Below, in pieces: positions 11,903-24,400 of a stretch of DNA of 64,000 bases. Position 1 is the stretch's first letter. Each line of letters begins with the position of its first letter. Source of the DNA: Prorocentrum cordatum (taxonomy: Eukaryota > Sar > Dinophyceae > Prorocentrales > Prorocentraceae); contig CAUYUJ010016703.1 in the NCBI GenBank assembly GCA_963575745.1, positions 1 to 64,000 of the forward strand, read 5' to 3'. The position numbers were made by a program, and so were the translations under genes. The notes under the pieces were generated by a model. It did not search any database. It was given only the letters and a program-made list of their open reading frames with translations, and had not been told where the DNA came from.

Positions 11903-12600
11903 GTAACATGACATAGCATGACGTGGCGACGTTCCGAAGTGGGGAGGGGCTTCTGCGGCCCAAAGCATCGACGAATCGGCACCGAATGTGTTACCACTTC
12001 CGATGTTTATTTCGGGGGGCCATTTTTCAGATTTTGGGGCCTCTTCGGAAGGACAGGAAAACTATGCCGTGGAAAGAAGCTGGAGATAATGACGCCAGCG
12101 CTGCGACAACACGATTCGGAACGAGCGGGAGCGCGGAAATGAGGCCAGCGCTGCAGCGGGAACGCGATTCGGAACGAGCGGTAGCCCGAAAATGAGGCCA
12201 GCGCTTCAGCGAGAGCACCATTCTGACAACAAAAACCAATATCGGAAACGCGGAAATGAGGTTGCGTAACCTGACGTAACATGGCGTGGCGACGCCCCAA
12301 CGTGGGGGGGGTCCGCGGTCCAAAACATCAGCGAATCGGCACAGAATGTGTTATCACTTCCGATGTTTTTTTTCGGGGGGGCATTTTGTAGATTTTGGGG
12401 CCTATTTGGAAGGACAGAAAATCCATGCCGTGGCATGGCGCTGGGAATAATGACGCCATCGCTGCAGTAACACGATTCGGAACGAGCGGGAGCGCGGAAA
12501 TTAGGCCAACGCTGCAGCGGGAACGCGATTCGGAACGAGCGGTAGCCCGAAAATGAAACCAGCGCTCCAGCGAAAACAGCATTTTGTAAAACACCCAAGG
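11903..12600. repeat. Tandem duplication, period about 361-363 bp
   Basis: Copy 1 (about 11903-12236) and copy 2 (about 12266-12600) align throughout. GTGGCGAC occurs at 11923 and 12286, and GTAGCCCGAAAATGA at 12181 and 12542. Each copy contains a nested repeat of about 60 bp built on GATTCGGAACGAGCGG and AATGAGGCCAGCGCT. GC is lower than in the flanks and no frame is conserved, so it reads as non-coding satellite-like DNA. Confidence 0.85.
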
Positions 12601-12716
12601 CGAATACGCAACTCCCGGGGATCCATTGTGCAAAAAACCACCGCGCGGAGGGGGGCCGAACATTTCGTGGACGCCACCAGGGGAGAGAGGGGAATAGTAT
12701 TCACATTGTGTAAATT

Positions 12717-12748
12717 GTGGAGGAGGAGGAGGAGGAGGAGGAGGAGGG
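12717..12748. repeat. Short (GGA)n tract
   Basis: About ten GGA units separating the tandem duplication from the minisatellite to its right. Confidence 0.9.
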
Positions 12749-12799
12749 CGAGCAGAAAGGCCAGAGGCTTCCCCGATGCCTCCCAGAGTTTCTTCGGAT

Positions 12800-13003
12800 T
12801 TATTTCGAGAGCTTTTTGGAGTCCTCTTGGGGCTTCTTCGGGGTCTCTTGGCAGTCCTGGGGGCCTGTTGAGGCGTTTGGGGTGCCCCTGGGAAGCTTCT
12901 TGTGGCCTCCTGGGAGTCTCTTGGGAGCCTCTCGGGGGCATCTTGGGGGCCTCTTGGGGGCCTCTTGTGGCCTCCTGGGGACCTCTTGGGGCCGTCCCAC
13001 CTT
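12800..13003. repeat. 10-12 nt minisatellite of the TCTTGGGG(G)CC type
   Basis: Degenerate units of 10-12 nt with the pattern CTCTTGGGGGC. In translation they give repeated W-G-x-L-G-A-S-like residues, but the period is not a multiple of three, so this is DNA-level repetition. The same family recurs at 20020-20290, 20975-21300, 21395-21585, 35713-36520 and 37170-37375, and inverted at 20560-20760. Confidence 0.85.
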
Positions 13004-13048
13004 CAACTGTACGAATCCTTGATGGAGTGGAGAACTTTGAGGCGAATG

Positions 13049-13322
13049 TGCGTGGCGCTAATGCTAGAGTAGCACTTTAAGAAGGAGTTGCCCTCCATCG
13101 TTGAAACTGCTGCAAACTTTTTAGACGAATACGCGAGGCGCTCAGACGATAGCCTCATTATGAAACTGAACCACGGCGCTACAGCGAGAGCTACATTATG
13201 GAAACTGCCCGCCCTCCATGCGTAGAGGTGTTGCACACGTTCAAGGCATATGTACGCGGCGCTAAGGCGAGAACCACATTTTGAAAACGGCCAGCCCTCC
13301 ATCAGTGATGTTGCACATTTCA
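13049..13322. repeat. Degenerate ~86-bp tandem repeat, about 3.5 units
   Basis: Units start near 13049, 13136 (truncated), 13173 and 13256. Each begins with a GGCGCT-AA/CA-GCGAGA-type block, then an ACATTATGGAAACTG-type block, CCCTCCAT and GTTGCACA. The reading frame is not conserved. Confidence 0.7.
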
Positions 13323-13538
13323 AGCTTCAGGATCAAGCACCGTGAGAAAGTCTCAGGCGGAACGCCCGTCCCAGATTGTCGACACGTTTGGGGGTGCGAC
13401 AGGGAGGAGTCTAGGAGGAGCCCGAGGCAATCTTTGTGGGCACTTTCGGAGCTTCAGAAGAGCTTTGATCCCTTGCTGCCCAGGCGTTGTTGACATCGTC
13501 GCGCGCTTCACGCCAGTAACAGACTGGAAGGGAGGACC
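13323..13538. other. Unique sequence without a recognised gene
   Basis: About 215 bp between the 86-bp repeats and the next GGA array. I see no gene, RNA or repeat. Confidence 0.4.
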
Positions 13539-13706
13539 GGGGAGGAGGATCGGGGAGGACGACCGGGGAGGAGGATCGGGGAGGAGGAGGAGGAGGAGGA
13601 ACAAGGAGGAGAGGAGGAGGAGGAGGGAGAGGAGGAGGAAGAGGAGGAGGAGGAATACGGAGGAGGAGGAGGAGACGGAAGACGAGGAGAAGAAGGAAGA
13701 CACTGG
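13539..13706. repeat. (GGA)n-rich array
   Basis: Imperfect GGA/GAA repeats that begin with GGGGAGGA units and pass directly into the GAT/GCT array. Confidence 0.9.
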
Positions 13707-13723
13707 ATAATGATGATGATGCT

Positions 13724-13754
<31 letters not shown>

Positions 13755-13796
13755 ACAATGATTAGGACGCTGATGCTGCTGCTGCTGCTGCTGCTA

Positions 13797-13833
<37 letters not shown>

Positions 13834-14587
13834 CGATGCTGCTGCTGCTGATGATGATGCTGTTGAGTTTAGTGATGATGATGATGATGATGATGATGAT
13901 GGTGGTGATGGTGATGAGGAGGAAAGAGATGATCCTGCTGAGGATGAGGATGAGGAAGAGGAAGAGGATAAGGATGAGGATGATAATGCTGACGACGATG
14001 ATGACGACGATGCTGATGATGCTGATTCTGCTGCTTATGATGATGAGGATGATGATGATGATGATGCTGATGCTGCTGATGATGATGATGTTGATGGTGA
14101 TGATGATGCTGATAATGATGGCGATGCTGATGATGAGGATGCTGGTGCTGTGTTTTGTGATGATTATGATGATGCTGAATATGATGCTGATGATGCTGCT
14201 GATGACGATGGTGCTGATGATGATGCTGACGATGATTGTGATGATGCTGACGATGGTGATGGGGATGATGTTGGTGATGATGATGCTGATGCTGCTGATG
14301 ATGACGACGATGAACGTGATGATGATGCTGCTGATGACGATGATGATGATGATTATGATGTTGAAGCTAATGACGATGATGATGGTGATGACGATGCTGA
14401 TGCTAGCGATGATGATGAGGATCGTGCTGGTGATGGTGTTGGTGATGGTGGTGGGGGTGGTGGTGGTGATGATGTATGCTGATGTTCATGCTGATGCTGA
14501 TGCTGATGCTGCTGATGATGACGATGATGATGTATGCTGATGAGTTAGGTGGTGATGAGGATGATTATGGTGATGATGCTGATTATA

Positions 14588-14639
<52 letters not shown>

Positions 14640-14837
14640 CGACGACGATGATGACGATTCTGATGATGATGATGAGGTTGAGGATGTTTATGATGACGAT
14701 GATGCTGATGATGATAGTGAGGATGCGGATGCGGATGATGATGATGATGATGATGATGATGCTGATGATGCTGATGATGCTGATGATGCTGATGATGCTG
14801 ATGATGATGATGCTGATGATGATGATGATGATGATGC

Positions 14838-14872
<35 letters not shown>

Positions 14873-14952
14873 CTGATGTTGCTGATGCTGATGCTGATGA
14901 TGGTGAACATGCTGATGATGCTGATGATATGCTGCTGCTGCTGCTGCTCATC

Positions 14953-15021
<69 letters not shown>

Positions 15022-15064
15022 TTGATGCTGATGCTGATGCTGATTCTGACGATGATGATGATGC
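13707..15064. repeat. Compound (GAT)n/(GCT)n array, block 1
   Basis: About 1.36 kb of almost pure trinucleotides of GAT, GCT and related triplets in one strand sense. All frames stay open and give Met-, Asp- or Ile-rich homopolymers. I treat these as translation artefacts because open frames occur on both strands and there is no flanking unique coding sequence. Confidence 0.9.
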
Positions 15065-15149
15065 GGAGGAGGAGGAGGAGGAGGAGGATGAGGAGGAGGA
15101 GGAGGAGGGGGAGGAGGAGGAGGAGGAGGATGGAGGAGGAGGATAGGGT
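15065..15149. repeat. (GGA)n tract
   Basis: About 85 bp of GGA repeats ending block 1. It abuts the AATCTAGAATCTAGATT junction at 15150, which recurs after another GGA tract at 39616. Confidence 0.9.
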
Positions 15150-15479
15150 AATCTAGAATCTAGATTGACCTGTTGCCGATCTGTTGGCGATGCATCGCCG
15201 ATCCCGAGGCCATGCCGCCCCCCATCGCGGGCTCCCCCTCTCCTCTGCTCCTGCTCTCTTCTCCCCTCCCCCCGCTGCGTTCCCCCCACCCCTTCCTGCC
15301 TTCCCCTCTCCGCCCTCCCGCCCCCCGCTCCATCCCCCCCCCTCCCCGCTCCGTCCCCCCTCCCCCCTGTTCCCCCCCCCCCTCGTAAGCGCACCCTTTT
15401 TCCGCCCCATCCCGCCGCCCCTCTCCGTGTCCCTGTGGCAGTCGCCGCCACCTCTCCCACAATCCCCGCCTGGGGGACT

Positions 15480-15480
<1 letters not shown>
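15150..15480. other. Unique spacer between the two GAT arrays
   Basis: Starts with a near-palindrome built on AATCTAGAATCTAGATT, then GATGCATCGCCGAT, then a strongly pyrimidine-rich (C/T) stretch from about 15230. No coding sequence is supported. Confidence 0.5.
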
Positions 15481-17142
<1,662 letters not shown>

Positions 17143-17144
<2 letters not shown>

Positions 17145-17700
17145 GGAGGAGGAGGAGGAGGAGGAGGATGAGGAGGAGGAAGAGGAGGAGGAGGATGAGG
17201 AGGAGGATGAGGAGGAGAAGGAGGAGGAGGAGGAGGATGGAGGATGGTGGATGGAGGAGGGGAGGGAGGGTGAGAGGGAGGGTGAAGGAGAGAGGGAGAA
17301 GTGGGCAGACGACGAATGGGGAGAGAGAGGATGGAGGACGGAGGACGGAACTGGAGGTGGAGGAGGAGGAGGAGGAGGAGGGGGAAGATATTGATGAGGT
17401 CTGAAGGTCTGAGAAGTAGGAGGAGGAGGAGCAGGAGGAGGGGGAGGAGGAGGAGGAGGAGGAGGAGATGGAGGGGGAGGCAGCTGCAGTCGCAGATTTC
17501 TAACGCCATTTGGAATCAGTAGGAGGAGAAGGTGGACGAGGAGGAGGAGGAGGAAGATGAGGAGGAGGTGGGAGGATGAGGAGGAGGTGGAGGAGGTGAG
17601 GAGGAGGTTGAGGAGGAGGAGGAGAAGGAGGAGGAGGAGGAAGAGGATGGAGGATAGTGGAGGAGGCTGAGGCGGAGTCGGAGGGAGGATGGAGGATGGC
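17143..17700. repeat. (GGA)n-rich array
   Basis: Long impure GGA/GAG repeats with short unique interruptions (about 17300-17350 and 17480-17520). Confidence 0.9.
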
Positions 17701-17856
17701 TGATGCTTTGCGGGAGGGCTCCTCTTTGGCCTCCTCGCGCCGCGCCGCCCGCGCGGCCCCGCCGGCAGGCTGGGCGCCGGGCTCCTGAGGGCGTGAGCGC
17801 CGCGGCGCCCTGCTGCCCGCGCTGCTCCTGCGCCCGCCCTCCTGGACTACGGTGCG
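17701..17856. other. GC-rich spacer between opposite-strand GGA and TCC arrays
   Basis: About 155 bp of GC-rich sequence between the GGA array on its left and the TCC array on its right. The two arrays could pair as a very large cruciform-type structure with this as the loop. Confidence 0.4.
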
Positions 17857-18037
17857 CGGGTCTTCCTCCTCCTTCTCCTCCGCCTCCTCCTCCTCCTCTT
17901 CCTCCTGCTCCTCCTCCTCGTCGTTCTCCTCTCCTCCTCCTCCTCCTCCTCCACCTCCTCCTCCTCCTCCTCCTCCTCCTCCTCCTCCTCCTCCTCCTCC
18001 TCCTCCTCCTCCTCCTCCTCCTCCTCCTCCCCCCTCC
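17857..18037. repeat. (TCC)n array
   Basis: About 180 bp of nearly pure TCC/CTC, the complement of the GGA array at 17143-17700. Confidence 0.9.
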
Positions 18038-18775
18038 TCGTCCCCACGGCGGCGGCGTCGGCGCCATCCCTCACAAGCGGCGAAGGATCGTGGCTTGAGG
18101 TTCGCCTTCTGCACGTCCTGGGGCGCCCTCGTGGCCTCGGCTGGATCCGGCCAAGGCCGCGAGGCCGCGGCAAGTTTGCGGGCCGGACTAAGGGGAAGGG
18201 CGCCTTGGTCAAAGGCAAAGGCAAGGGGCATCGGGAGGACGGTGACTCCCAATGGGCAAGTCCAGGGGACTCCAGACGGGCCACGAGCTCCCACCAGCCC
18301 TGGGTGTACCGCTAGGACCCCTCCCACACACTCCCGCCCTCTCAGGACCCATCCGGGGCTGCGAGCGCCCCTCCCTCCACTGGGCACGTCCCAGCTGCCC
18401 CGATGGAGCCGCCCGCCTTCCAGCACCAACCACGGAGCACCCAACGAAGGTACCGACCCTGACTCTATGAATGGCCCTCCTCTCACCGGGGCCAGCCCAA
18501 GGCGGGGCCCCACGGCGCGCCACCTTGGCTCCGCACCTAATACCGCCTGGGGCGCGCCTAGCTGGGGTTGCTGGCTCGCCCCTGGCCCTCAGGGGACCCT
18601 TGCTCCTGGCCCACCTTTGCGGCCTCTCGCCCCCTGGATGACCGCCGCCCCCCCTGGCTTGCCTTAGGCGCTGCCCAGGGGCCCTGGTCCCCCCCTCCGA
18701 GGAGTGACCTGTACTGCTAGATCCCTTGCGGCAACAGGTCTGGCCGCCTGACGCAGCACACTACCACACCCACCT
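18038..18775. other. GC-rich sequence with a possible Lys/Gly-rich relic
   Basis: About 740 bp. In one + frame, 18160-18240 reads as a short Lys/Gly-rich stretch (GKGALVKGKGKG) that could be a gag-tail relic, but there is no domain around it. The rest translates to Pro/Arg-rich filler on both strands. Confidence 0.3.
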
Positions 18776-19090
18776 CGTGACTGTTAGTCGCCACTGCGCC
18801 CCTCTGCACTACTCTGCGACCGTCAGTCGCCTCTCACCTCACCTGCCCTACGGGGTTGCTCCCTATCTACATCGCGACTGTCAGTCCCTCCCCACCCACT
18901 CCCCTCCCCTTCACTGACGCTGCTATTGCGACGCTCCACTCTGCGGCTGTCAGTCGCCTCCCCCTGGCCTCGGTCCCCCACGCCCGCCCTCCGTTAGATC
19001 CGCTTCAAACTACAATGCGACTGTCAGTCGCCCCCCCCGGCTCCCCTGCTTGGCCCTCCCCGCCCACGTGCACGACGGCTGTCAGCCATC
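18776..19090. repeat. Array of short palindromes GCGACTGTCAGTCGC
   Basis: The 15-mer or close variants occur near 18778, 18816, 18874, 18943 and 19017, with a weaker sixth near 19074. The arms GCGACT and AGTCGC flank a 3-nt loop, so each can form a hairpin. The spacers are 25-60 bp of unrelated C-rich sequence, so the palindrome is conserved while the spacers are not. Confidence 0.75.
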
Positions 19091-20019
19091 AGCTCCTCCC
19101 CCCCCTCCCGCGGCCCGCCTCGCGGCCGCTACGGCCTCGCGCCAAATACCGCCCCGCCGCTTGTGTGCTCGGGCCCCTCGCGACGTTGCGCCATTCTGCT
19201 GCCGCCGGTACCCCCCCCGGACTTCGACGACTCCTCGGGTCGTCGCGGCTGGCGCCGGCGGCCCCGCTCTGGCGCGTGTGGCCTCTGAATTCCCTCGGCC
19301 CTTCGCGCCTTCGCCCCCGCCTGGCCGGGCTGCCTCCCTTTCCCTCGTCCGGCCACTCTGGTCGCTCTGGGGACGGCCCGCCTGCCCATCCATTCGGGGT
19401 GCCCCCAGCCGCTCGGGCCTGCTACCCGCCCGTGGTCGCCGCCCCCGCCCGTTCGGGGTCGACGGACGCTCTGTCCTCCCCCGCGCCCGCCTGGGCGTCA
19501 TACCACATTGGTTCGGCGACGTCGCTTTACGTCGGGTATGGTCCCCTGACGTCTCGCCGCCTCGCTGTCGGAGCGTCGCTCGGCGTCGTCAGTGCTCCTT
19601 CGCCGCGGCCTCCGCCGTCGCGCCCCCCTTCGCACGGACGTCCGCCGTCTTCGCGCACGCGGTCTCCCGGCCACCCTTCGGCGATCCGGAGTTCTCCGTG
19701 GAGCGCCTGCACGTCGCCTTCGCCCTCCCCAACTAGGCGGCGGTGGTCATCGAGTGCAAGGGCTTGTCCTCTTCGCCATTTTGGCGCTGCACGTGGGCGT
19801 GGTGCTCCTCCTGGTCCTCCTCACCTGCTGAGCGTCTGCGCAGTTCGCCTGTGTGCGCGCGGCCTAATTTAGATCGTGGCATGCTGTAGTGCGACTTTCT
19901 GTCGGCGTGCGGCTGTTCCGTATCGCCTGCGAACAACAAGGTGACCCCGCCAGCCCATCCAGAGAAGATGCCCAGGGGATTTGCCTCGATCAGGGAAGTG
20001 GGCAGTACGAAGATGAAGG
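19091..20019. other. GC-rich sequence with long open frames but no recognised gene
   Basis: Open frames of 200-340 codons exist on the + strand (for example ending near 19736 and 19872). Their products are Pro/Ser/Arg/Ala-rich without a motif, and equally long frames exist on the opposite strand. At this GC content stops are rare, so I do not call a gene. A further degenerate copy of the GTGCGACT palindrome half-site occurs near 19889. Confidence 0.35.
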
Positions 20020-20290
20020 ATTCCTCTTGGAGCGCTCTTGGGGCACTAAAGGGCGCTCTTGGGGCCGTCTTGGAGCTCTCTTGGGCCTCTCCTGCGTCTT
20101 GGGGGCCTCTTGGCGGTCCTGGGGGTCTCTTGGAGCGTCTCGGGGAGCCTCTTGGGGCTTCTTGGGGTTCTCTTGGGAGCCTCTCGGAGGCCTCTTGGGC
20201 GCCTCTTGGGGCCTCCAGGGCGCCTCTGGGGGCCCTCTTGAGGCGCTCCTGGGAGCCTTGGGGGCGCTCTTGGGGCCATCTTGGTGGACT
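20020..20290. repeat. 10-12 nt minisatellite (TCTTGGGGCC family)
   Basis: About 23 degenerate units, mode 11 nt, consensus CTCTTGGGGGC. Ends in GGGGCCATCTTGGTGGACTT, resembling the end of the unit at 21560-21590. Confidence 0.85.
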
Positions 20291-20379
20291 TTAACCTCGC
20301 CAGCCGCCGGCCCTTTGGGCGACAGGTGGTCTAACGAGGATCTTTTTCCTCTTCCACGACCCCTCTTCCCTTCGGGGAG

Positions 20380-20445
20380 GGGCGCCCCCCCCCCCCTCCT
20401 TGATTTTTGATTTTTTTTTTTGGGGGGGGGGGGGGGGTGTCAGAG
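20380..20445. repeat. C-run, T-run and G-run cluster
   Basis: Runs of C (about 20386-20397), T (about 20415-20420) and G (about 20421-20437) lie between the forward minisatellite on the left and its inverted relative on the right. They sit at the middle of a large imperfect inverted repeat. Confidence 0.8.
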
Positions 20446-20559
20446 GGCCTTTGTTCGGCCCCTGAGAGGGTCAATTTTTGCCACCCCTCGCGAGTATGGT
20501 GGCCCCGAACGGGGGGGGGGGGCGCGTCTAGCGCCCCCCCCTCTTTTGACCGACCGCCT

Positions 20560-20760
20560 CCAAGATGGCCCCGAGAAGCCCTCCGGGGCTCCCGAGGGGC
20601 TTCCACGAGGGCCCGAGCGCCCCCGAGAAGCCCCAAGAGGCCTCCAAGAGGCACCCGAAACAAAAAAAAAACCCAAGAGGCCCGCCTAGCGGCCTTAGAG
20701 AGCCCACAATGACCTCCAAGATGGCTCAGATAGCCCAAGCTGGCTCAAGATGACCCCCGA
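20560..20760. repeat. Same minisatellite in inverted orientation
   Basis: Units read CCAAGAGGCCCCGAG, the complement of the family at 20020-20290. With that array it forms a ~700-bp imperfect inverted repeat centred near 20410. At 20731-20749 a TAGCCCAAGCTGGCTCAAG string partly resembles the dinoflagellate spliced-leader 3' end, probably by chance. Confidence 0.8.
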
Positions 20761-20974
20761 AATGTTTCAAGCGGCCCCGAGACTGCTCCAAGACGTCTCG
20801 AGATGGCCGCGGAGCCTCCCAAGCCTCCCTCGCTGTTTGACCATGCGTGTCTCTTCCTCTCTCCCCCCGTCAACTCTCATGGGCGTCGCTTCTGGATGGG
20901 CTGGTGGGGGTGCGCGATGCGTCGAGAATTAGCGCTGCCGCTCGGGGGGCCCCAACGTCGCCCCTCGGGGCGCT

Positions 20975-21300
20975 ATTGGGGCGCTCTTGGAGCGTTCTCT
21001 GGGCGATCTTTGGGCCGTCTTGGGGCTCTCTTGAGCGTCTTTTGGGCTCTCTCGGCCCTTGTTGGGGCCATCTTGAGGCCTCGGATGGCCATCGGAAGCG
21101 AAGAGGCGAGAACTCAACGCGCATTTATATCCCAAGTTTTTGGAAGGATTTTGTCGTCTTCGGGGCCTCCTGGGGGACTTCTATGGCCACTTGGGGCCGT
21201 CTTGGAGCGGTCTTGGGGCCTCTTGGAGGATCTTGGGAGCCATCTTGAGGCATCCTGGGATATCCTGAGCCATCTGGGAGGTCACCTTGGGCTCTCCCAG
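20975..21300. repeat. 10-12 nt minisatellite (TCTTGGGG family)
   Basis: Two stretches of TCTTGGGGC-type units separated by a unique segment near 21085-21150. Confidence 0.8.
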
Positions 21301-21394
21301 GCGCTCGCTCTTGGAGCCATGTTAATCAGTGCCCCCCCCGCCCCCCGCTCCCCCGGGCCAGAATGTGCCCAAACCTCGCATTCTCGCCGAGGCC

Positions 21395-21628
21395 TCATGG
21401 GGCGTCTTGGGTGCTTCTGGGGGGCTTCTTGGGGCCTCTTGGGGGTCTCTTGGGAGCTTGTTGGGGGCATCCTGGGTGCTTCTTGGGGGCCTCTTGGGGC
21501 CTCCTGGGCATCCCTGGGGGCTCTCTTGGAGCGAATTTGGGGGCCTTGGGGGTCGTGTTTGGGCCATCTTGGAGGACGTCGATCAAACGAGAGGGGGGCT
21601 TCAATTCGGGTTGCCCCCCCCCCCCCCC
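21395..21628. repeat. Minisatellite ending in a poly-C target of the copia element
   Basis: TCTTGGGGGC-type units to about 21585, then GATCAAACGAGAGGGGGG and a run of about 16 C. The copia 5' LTR begins at the end of the C-run, and another C-run follows the 3' LTR. Confidence 0.8.
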
Positions 21629-22395
<767 letters not shown>

Positions 22396-22397
22396 TG

Positions 22398-22408
22398 TGG
22401 TAGCGGAG
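22398..22408 (+). other. Primer-binding site, initiator-Met tRNA type
   Basis: TGGTAGCGGAG starts two bases after the LTR end. It matches TGGTAGCAGAG, the complement of the 3' end of animal-type initiator Met tRNA, at 10 of 11 positions. Initiator Met tRNA is the usual primer of copia elements. Confidence 0.75.
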
Positions 22409-22535
22409 CCCGCCGCTGGCGGGCAGATCCACGGGCTCGGCGGCGCCGAGCAGCAGCGGCTCCAGCGGCGCTGGAGAGGACTTTCGAGCTCGCCAGCGAC
22501 GAGTGCGACCCAGGGCTCGACGGCGTCGAGAGGTG

Positions 22536-23800
22536 ATGCAGTATAGGATGGATTGCGATCGCGACGACCATTCTGGTGGAGGCGGCGGCGAAGGCTATAG
22601 CCTCATCCCGGTCTGGGACGGCGCGCCGCAGGATAGGAGGCGCTATCGTGATGGCGTGGAGATCTGGGCGCTGGGTACCAACCTGGCCGTGAACTACTGC
22701 GCGGCGGCGCGGCTCTGTGCCGGCTCAAGGGCGCTGCCGGGAGGGTCGGCCTCGGTATCCCGCGGGGGCGTCTCCAGTCGCTCCAGGCGTCGCCAGCCGA
22801 GTATGATGGCGATGGGCAGCTAGGCAGCTAGTCCGCGAGGCGACGGGGGCCGATAACATGAGCGGCATCAACAGTGTGCTCGAGGCGCTGGAGGCAGCGC
22901 TAGGCGGGCAATATGCAGCGCGGAGAGGCGAGACGATGTCCGACTTCTTCAAGAGCCCCCCGGTGCAACGGGCTGGCGAGCGCACGGCGCTTTTCGTGGC
23001 GAGTTTCGAGGAAGGCGTCCAGAGTCTCGAGGACGATGGAGTGCGGTTTGCGGACCAGGACGACATCCTGGGCTGGTGGTTCCTCGAGAAGTGTTGTCTA
23101 TCACTCGAGCGACGGGGGCGAGTGGTGGCGGTTCTCCCAGATGACATGTACTCGTACAGAGACCTGAAGACGATCGTGGTCAGGATCGGAGAGCAGACGG
23201 ACGCCGCGTCCTGCGCGGTTCCAGCAGCGAAGCCAGAACCAACGGTTCGGGCAGCGGCGGCCAGGTCCTGCAGGCTCTGGCACGTCCACGCGTGGCGTGA
23301 ATGCGACGGAGCTCGAGGGCCACGCGGGGGGGCCCCGGGGACGAGCTGCAGCAGGACGACGACTACGGCGACGGCCCCGAGGAGCACGAGTGCGAGGTCA
23401 ACGAGGTCGAGGTCTCGGAGATCCAGGGGTTCGCGCGCCAGGAGCTGGAGGCGCTCGCGACGGAGCTGGAGGATAGCCCGCTGGACTTTCCGCCCGAGGA
23501 CTCTGCAGCGTTGGAGGAGGCGGCGCTCCAGGTGTCGCAGTTCACCGAGGCGCTGGAGGTCATCAGGGACGCGCATGGACGTTTTCAGGGTCGCGTTGGA
23601 GGTGGCGGCGAGGCGAAAGGTAAGGGCCGTGGCAAGTCAGGTGGGCGTTCATCCTCTGGTGCCGGGCGCGGCGGGTTCCGGCCCGCCAAGGGTGAGGGGC
23701 TCGCAGAGAAGCCGAGGCAGAGGAAGCTCAAGTCGACTTGCAAGGCTTGTGGACAGGGCACTGGGCAGGTGATCCAGCGTGCGAGGCCCCGCGCGCTACG
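22536..23800 (+). pseudogene. Copia gag with broken zinc knuckle
   Basis: From the ATG at 22536 the first frame reads a copia-like start (IPVWDGAPQDRRRYRDGVEI), then shifts. 22858-23220 is a gag core with ALFVASFEEGVQSLE and DDILGWWFLEKCCLS, and 23301-23760 an acidic tail with a Gly/Lys-rich stretch. The nucleocapsid zinc knuckle spans a frame change: CKACGQG in one frame (to about 23759) and HWAGDPAC in the next. A single missing base near 23758 explains this, and would otherwise give a C-x2-C-x3-H-x5-C-type knuckle. Gag would form the particle and bind genomic RNA. At least three frame changes are needed. Confidence 0.75.
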
Positions 23801-24400
23801 ATGGTCACGGCATCAGGCGACGACTCGGACTCGGTCCACGACGCGCTGTCCGTCGAGCAGGTGAAGGCCGACAAGGCCGAGGCGAAGGAGGTGTTGAGGA
23901 ATGAGCTAATCAAGGAGGTGAAGGACCACCTCCGAGGGGTGGTGGGCGCGGCGTGCGTCATATCGGTGATGGGCGATGTTTGGTGGGAGGCCTACACGGA
24001 GGTGTTGGCGGAGCTGGGCATCAGCTACCTTGTCGAGCGCGAGGAGATCACCGATGAGCTCAGGTTCGGTGACGGCGGCGCGCTGATGTCCTACGAGGTG
24101 TTCCGCTTCCCAGCGGTGGTAGCGGGCATGCCCGTCATGGTGCGCGCCTGTGTGGTGAAGAGCGACAAGCTGGGCCTGCTGTTGGGGCGTGACTTCCTGG
24201 AGGCGATCGGCGCAGGCATTGACGTGGCGAGGCGCAAGCTTACGGTGGGCTCCAGGTCGCAGCCGTTGCTAGATTCGGAGAATCGCCACTTCGCGCTGGA
24301 GCTCATGCCAGAGAAGTATCGCGCCTTGTCGGAGGCCTACGCGGGCAGTGAGGAGCCCCCGCCCAAGCTCGGCCATCGGCGTAGGCCATCGCCGCCTCCT
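23800..24400 (+). pseudogene. Copia retropepsin-like protease, catalytic Asp apparently lost
   Basis: Same frame as the second half of the zinc knuckle. A VVGAACVISVMG segment (about 23939-23974) sits where copia proteases carry V-V/L-D-T/S-G/A-C. A PVMVRACVVKSD strand and LLLGRDFLEAIGAGIDV (about 24180-24230) match the second half of a retropepsin fold. The catalytic Asp position reads Gly (GGC), one A-to-G change from GAC. The protease would process the Gag-Pol polyprotein. Assignment rests on the LLGRDFL block and position between zinc knuckle and integrase. Confidence 0.6.

Noticed and set aside
18776-19090. CRISPR array
   Set aside because: Repeats are only 15 nt, spacers vary from 25 to 60 bp, there are no cas genes, and the context is eukaryotic.
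18856-19872. A 339-codon open frame (and an overlapping 228-codon frame)
   Set aside because: Pro/Ser/Arg-rich without any motif, overlaps the palindrome array, and competing frames are equally long.
20731-20749. TAGCCCAAGCTGGCTCAAG as a spliced-leader relic
   Set aside because: It sits inside inverted minisatellite units rich in CCAAG and GGCTC, so the partial match is probably chance.
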